Assembly (NCBI GenBank): GCA_019423725.1 | Contig: JAHZAW010000016.1 | Coordinates: forward strand, 1 to 7,142 | DNA from: Clostridiales bacterium | GTDB taxonomy: Bacteria; Bacillota; Clostridia; Lachnospirales; Anaerotignaceae | Length of the DNA stretch: 7,142 nucleotides | Direction: 5' to 3' | Shown: piece after piece, positions 5,269 to 7,142 of the stretch | How the letters are laid out: every line of letters starts with the position of its first letter | How positions within the stretch are numbered: position 1 is the first letter of the stretch | Made by a program: the position numbers and the translations under genes | The notes under the pieces: model-generated | The model's input: only the letters and a program-made list of their open reading frames with translations | Told to the model about the DNA's origin: nothing | The model's database searches: none

Positions 5269-6540
5269 TTACTCTGCCTTTTCATCGATCTGCTGTTCCA
5301 TCATCTCAACAAGCGCCTGTACACGTGTGTCGAACTGCGCAGGTGAGAAGCTTCTGGGATCTGTCTGGTCTCCATCGAAACTTACATAAGGAACGCCTGT
5401 CTTTTCCTTAACGATTTCTGCTGTCTCAACATTAAGGAAGCTCATCAGCTTGCAGCTTCTGTTAAGGTGGTAAACAACACCGTCACATTTTCCGCCGTTA
5501 ACAACGTCAAGAAGTACTGCAACTTTGTTGTCAAGGCATGTATTGATGTAGATTCTTGTATAAGCTTCAGCCATTGAATGAAGTGATTCATCATTTGCAT
5601 CGTAATGAAGATCCCAGAGTCCGGGGTAAGCTGAGCCTGTCATGATAGCATTAAGGTTCTTAAGTGATTTGAATGTATGTCCAAGGTGAGGCCATACTGC
5701 GATTCCTTCCCAAGTGATACGTGTCTTTTCATTGCCTTTGAAAGCATATACGCCATTCTTGAGATTTTCCTCTAATTCATCAGCAAATTTCTTGAATGTG
5801 ATCTCTGCGTAATCACGGCTTCTTGCACAAACGATAAGTGCCATATAGTTGAATAAGTCAAATCCGTTAAGGGGTGAGGGTTTGTAGTGAGCCATTGATG
5901 CGATCCTGTTCCACTGATATACAGAACGCTGTGTCTGCTGTCTTACCTCACGGAATTTGTCATAGTCAAAAGGTCTTCCGCAGATAACCTCAAGCTGAGA
6001 GATGGCATTTCTGAACTGGTCTGCAATGTATTCCTTTGCATATTCAGGAATGGGCATTGTATGGTTGAAGGGAACATCGATTACGATGCAGGGGATATCA
6101 AGTTCAACCGCAAGGTTCTCATACCATTTAAGAAGTGTATTACAGATGTTATTACATGTGATTACAAGGTCAGGAAGAGGTACTCTTGCTGCGGGAGAGT
6201 TCTTAAGAGCCTCAGGTGTAACACCTGTTTCAGCCTCTTCTTTAAGAAGCTCCATATATCCGATATTAACTCTGCCGTATGAACAGCAGTCAATTGAGTA
6301 TCCCTTGCTGTCAGCAACATCGATCATGTCAAGGGCGCCTTTTCTTGCTCCGATACCAGCTGCATGTGTTTCAGGATATACCATTGCGATATCCATTGCT
6401 ACGCACATTTCCGGAGGAGCTACAGAAGCTGACCAGCATACAAGTCTTCCTTCGGCTTTTGCCTGTCTTGCTTCCTCGTCAAGTTTAGCCTGATAGTAGG
6501 CTAACAGTTCTTTTGCTTTTTTGCCTTTTGTTTCAAACAT
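5269..6540 (-). CDS. lcdA: (R)-Lactoyl-CoA dehydratase, alpha subunit
   Basis: The 423-residue protein is the large subunit of a 2-hydroxyacyl-CoA dehydratase and carries the active site of the acrylate pathway enzyme. It starts with a charged helix, then CWSASVAPPEMC (35-46), YPETHAAGIGARKGA (55-69), DCCSYGR (84-90), TCNNICNTLLKWYENL (128-143), WEGIAVWPHLGHTFKS (277-292), LWDLHYDANDES (308-319) and HLNRSCKLMSFLN (358-370). Ser37 and Glu57 align by position and motif with the catalytic Ser and Glu described for HadB of Clostridioides difficile; Cys86, Cys129 and Cys363 are the likely iron-sulfur ligands. Blocks such as KPSPLNGFDLFNYMALIV (220-237) match what I recall of LcdA from A. propionicum, which is why lactoyl-CoA is preferred over 2-hydroxyglutaryl-, isocaproyl- or phenyllactyl-CoA. 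The start is supported by GAGGG 7 bases before the ATG. It is the first gene of a two-gene operon and is divergent from a TRIC-type membrane protein. No frameshift or missing key residue is seen. Confidence 0.9.
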   Translation of the reverse strand: MFETKGKKAKELLAYYQAKLDEEARQAKAEGRLVCWSASVAPPEMCVAMDIAMVYPETHAAGIGARKGALDMIDVADSKGYSIDCCSYGRVNIGYMELLKEEAETGVTPEALKNSPAARVPLPDLVITCNNICNTLLKWYENLAVELDIPCIVIDVPFNHTMPIPEYAKEYIADQFRNAISQLEVICGRPFDYDKFREVRQQTQRSVYQWNRIASMAHYKPSPLNGFDLFNYMALIVCARSRDYAEITFKKFADELEENLKNGVYAFKGNEKTRITWEGIAVWPHLGHTFKSLKNLNAIMTGSAYPGLWDLHYDANDESLHSMAEAYTRIYINTCLDNKVAVLLDVVNGGKCDGVVYHLNRSCKLMSFLNVETAEIVKEKTGVPYVSFDGDQTDPRSFSPAQFDTRVQALVEMMEQQIDEKAE

Positions 6541-6703
6541 CTCTTGTCCCTCTTTCTTTTTAAAATCTTTTTGGCGTTTATGATGTTCATTTCCGCCTTT
6601 CTGCTGATGACATTAAAATTTTTCTTTTAACTCTTTGAAAAATTCATATCTTTAAAAGCAGGATACCATTAAATTTTTAAAAAGTATATGGTCGGCAACA
6701 AGC

Positions 6704-6715
6704 TAGAAATTTCTA
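6704..6715. promoter_or_regulatory. 12-bp perfect palindrome upstream of lcdA, candidate operator
   Basis: TAGAAATTTCTA is an exact palindrome just upstream of the only -35-like box I can suggest for lcdA and about 45 bases upstream of the -35 box of the divergent gene. A regulator bound here could act on either gene. In AT-rich DNA such a palindrome may also arise by chance. Confidence 0.3.
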
Positions 6716-6759
6716 TCAAAACAAGTCAATTGAAAGTTTATGTATTTCAAATTTTCAAC

Positions 6760-6788
6760 TTGCAAAATATATTCCCATACACTATCAT
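6760..6788 (+). promoter_or_regulatory. Promoter of the TRIC-family gene
   Basis: TTGCAA (6760-6765), a 17-base spacer and TATCAT (6783-6788) fit a sigma-A promoter with mismatches. Transcription would start near 6795, about 40 bases before the ATG. Confidence 0.45.
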
Positions 6789-6835
6789 TAAGGGAGTAAA
6801 TCAGTAAATTTTCCTAATGTTCGGAGGGGAGTTTT

Positions 6836-7142
6836 ATGGAAAGTTCCATAATACTTGTTGTGGAAATAATAGGAATAATCGCCTTTGCCGTATCCGGTGC
6901 TGTCGTAGCCATAGATAAGGGGCTTGACGTGTTTGGAGTTGCCTTTATCGGTGTCCTTACTGCCCTTGGCGGAGGAGTCATAAGGGATATAATACTTGGT
7001 ATTTTCCCACCGATCATGTTCACATCTAAAATTTATACTGTAACCGCTGTCATTGCCGCTGTCATTGTTTTTATAATCGCTTACAGGGATAAATATCTGT
7101 TCTATGATAACGTTGAGCGCATAGACAGCATAGTAAACATAT
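6836..7142 (+). CDS. TRIC/UPF0126-family membrane protein (YadS/YicG type), 5' part
   Basis: An open frame runs from the ATG at 6836 to the end of the window without a stop: 102 complete codons, about half of the usual length of about 205 residues. It begins MESSIILVVEIIGIIAFAVSG and carries the family signature around ALGGGVIRDIILG (43-55), after the SGAVVAIDKGLDVFGV block (20-35). Three hydrophobic segments are visible (about 5-25, 33-56 and 66-83), followed by a charged stretch. Prokaryotic relatives are trimeric cation channels related to TRIC proteins, and some YicG/YadS members are annotated as glycine transporters; which applies here is not visible. The start is supported by GGAGGGGA at 6823-6830. 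It is divergent from lcdA and shares its control region, but a link to lactate metabolism is not shown. Confidence 0.85.
   Translation, partial: MESSIILVVEIIGIIAFAVSGAVVAIDKGLDVFGVAFIGVLTALGGGVIRDIILGIFPPIMFTSKIYTVTAVIAAVIVFIIAYRDKYLFYDNVERIDSIVNI

Larger units (their letters stand above)
6541..6835. other. Divergent regulatory region between lcdA and the TRIC-family gene
   Basis: This very AT-rich 295-base gap holds control signals and no credible gene. On the minus strand I see only a weak lcdA promoter: TTGTTG (6696-6701), a 16-base spacer and TAAAAA (6674-6679). A TTGACT at 6724-6729 has no good -10 box. A perfect 12-bp palindrome, TAGAAATTTCTA, lies at 6704-6715, and the pair TTGAAA/TTTCAA (6730-6735 and 6745-6750) forms a second, looser dyad. 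The lcdA leader would be 100 bases or more; I recognise no riboswitch in it. Confidence 0.5.

Noticed and set aside
6002..6493. A 163-codon open frame on the plus strand opposite lcdA.
   Set aside because: It is fully antisense to a well-supported gene, lacks a good ribosome site and shows no recognisable domain; long antisense frames are expected opposite genes with biased codons.
4135..6540. Assignment as 2-hydroxyglutaryl-CoA, 2-hydroxyisocaproyl-CoA or phenyllactyl-CoA dehydratase, or as a benzoyl-CoA reductase.
   Set aside because: Subunit lengths and many sequence blocks fit lactoyl-CoA dehydratase best from memory. No glutaconate CoA-transferase, FldA-like transferase or extra reductase subunit is nearby. 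It is kept only as a minor alternative because no alignment could be run.
6625..6645. A possible CodY box in the lcdA leader (ACTCTTTGAAAAATT).
   Set aside because: It has about five mismatches to the 15-base consensus, which is expected by chance in DNA this AT-rich.
1..7142. CRISPR array, tRNA or rRNA gene, phage or toxin-antitoxin genes.
   Set aside because: No spaced repeat array, cloverleaf-like segment or such protein family was seen in either strand.

Overview
The window looks like chromosomal DNA of an anaerobic, fermentative Clostridia-type Firmicute, most probably Lachnospiraceae or a relative such as Anaerotignum or Coprococcus. This is inferred from the low-GC sequence, strong AGGAGG-type ribosome binding sites, intrinsic terminators with T-runs, and an oxygen-sensitive lactoyl-CoA dehydratase of the acrylate pathway. 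No search was run; family calls come from motifs and from recall of known sequences.

Layout, left to right. (1) Positions 1-1658, minus strand: an operon transcribed leftwards with larA first (nickel-pincer hydroxyacid racemase family), then a 100-residue SAF-domain protein (UxaA/SuyA-type small subunit), then the first nine codons of the matching large subunit, which leaves the window at position 1. A good promoter lies at 1735-1762, with a 20-bp dyad just downstream of the expected transcription start. (2) Positions 1848-2562, minus strand: a stand-alone iron-sulfur flavoprotein-like reductase with its own promoter and a compound hairpin/terminator. (3) Positions 2763-3742, plus strand: an EamA/DMT-type exporter with its own promoter and terminator, divergent from the flavoprotein gene. 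(4) Positions 3743-4134: no credible gene; three hairpins, one of them the likely terminator of the operon that converges from the right. (5) Positions 4135-6540, minus strand: lcdA-lcdB, the two catalytic subunits of (R)-lactoyl-CoA dehydratase, 12 bases apart. (6) Positions 6541-6835: a 295-base divergent regulatory region. (7) Position 6836 to the end, plus strand: the first 102 codons of a TRIC/UPF0126 (YadS/YicG-type) membrane protein.

How the genes may work together: LcdAB dehydrates (R)-lactoyl-CoA to acryloyl-CoA on the way from lactate to propionate. A LarA-type racemase about 2.5 kb away could convert L-lactate to the D isomer that this route needs. However, larA is directly followed by a split UxaA-type hydroxyacid dehydratase, so it may instead act in a separate racemise-then-dehydrate module for another 2-hydroxyacid, such as a sugar acid or sulfolactate. 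The dehydratase activator (LcdC type), propionate CoA-transferase, acryloyl-CoA reductase and the LarB/C/E cofactor enzymes are not in the window and would have to be encoded elsewhere. The larA-SAF-large subunit operon is the part most likely to hold an undescribed pathway.
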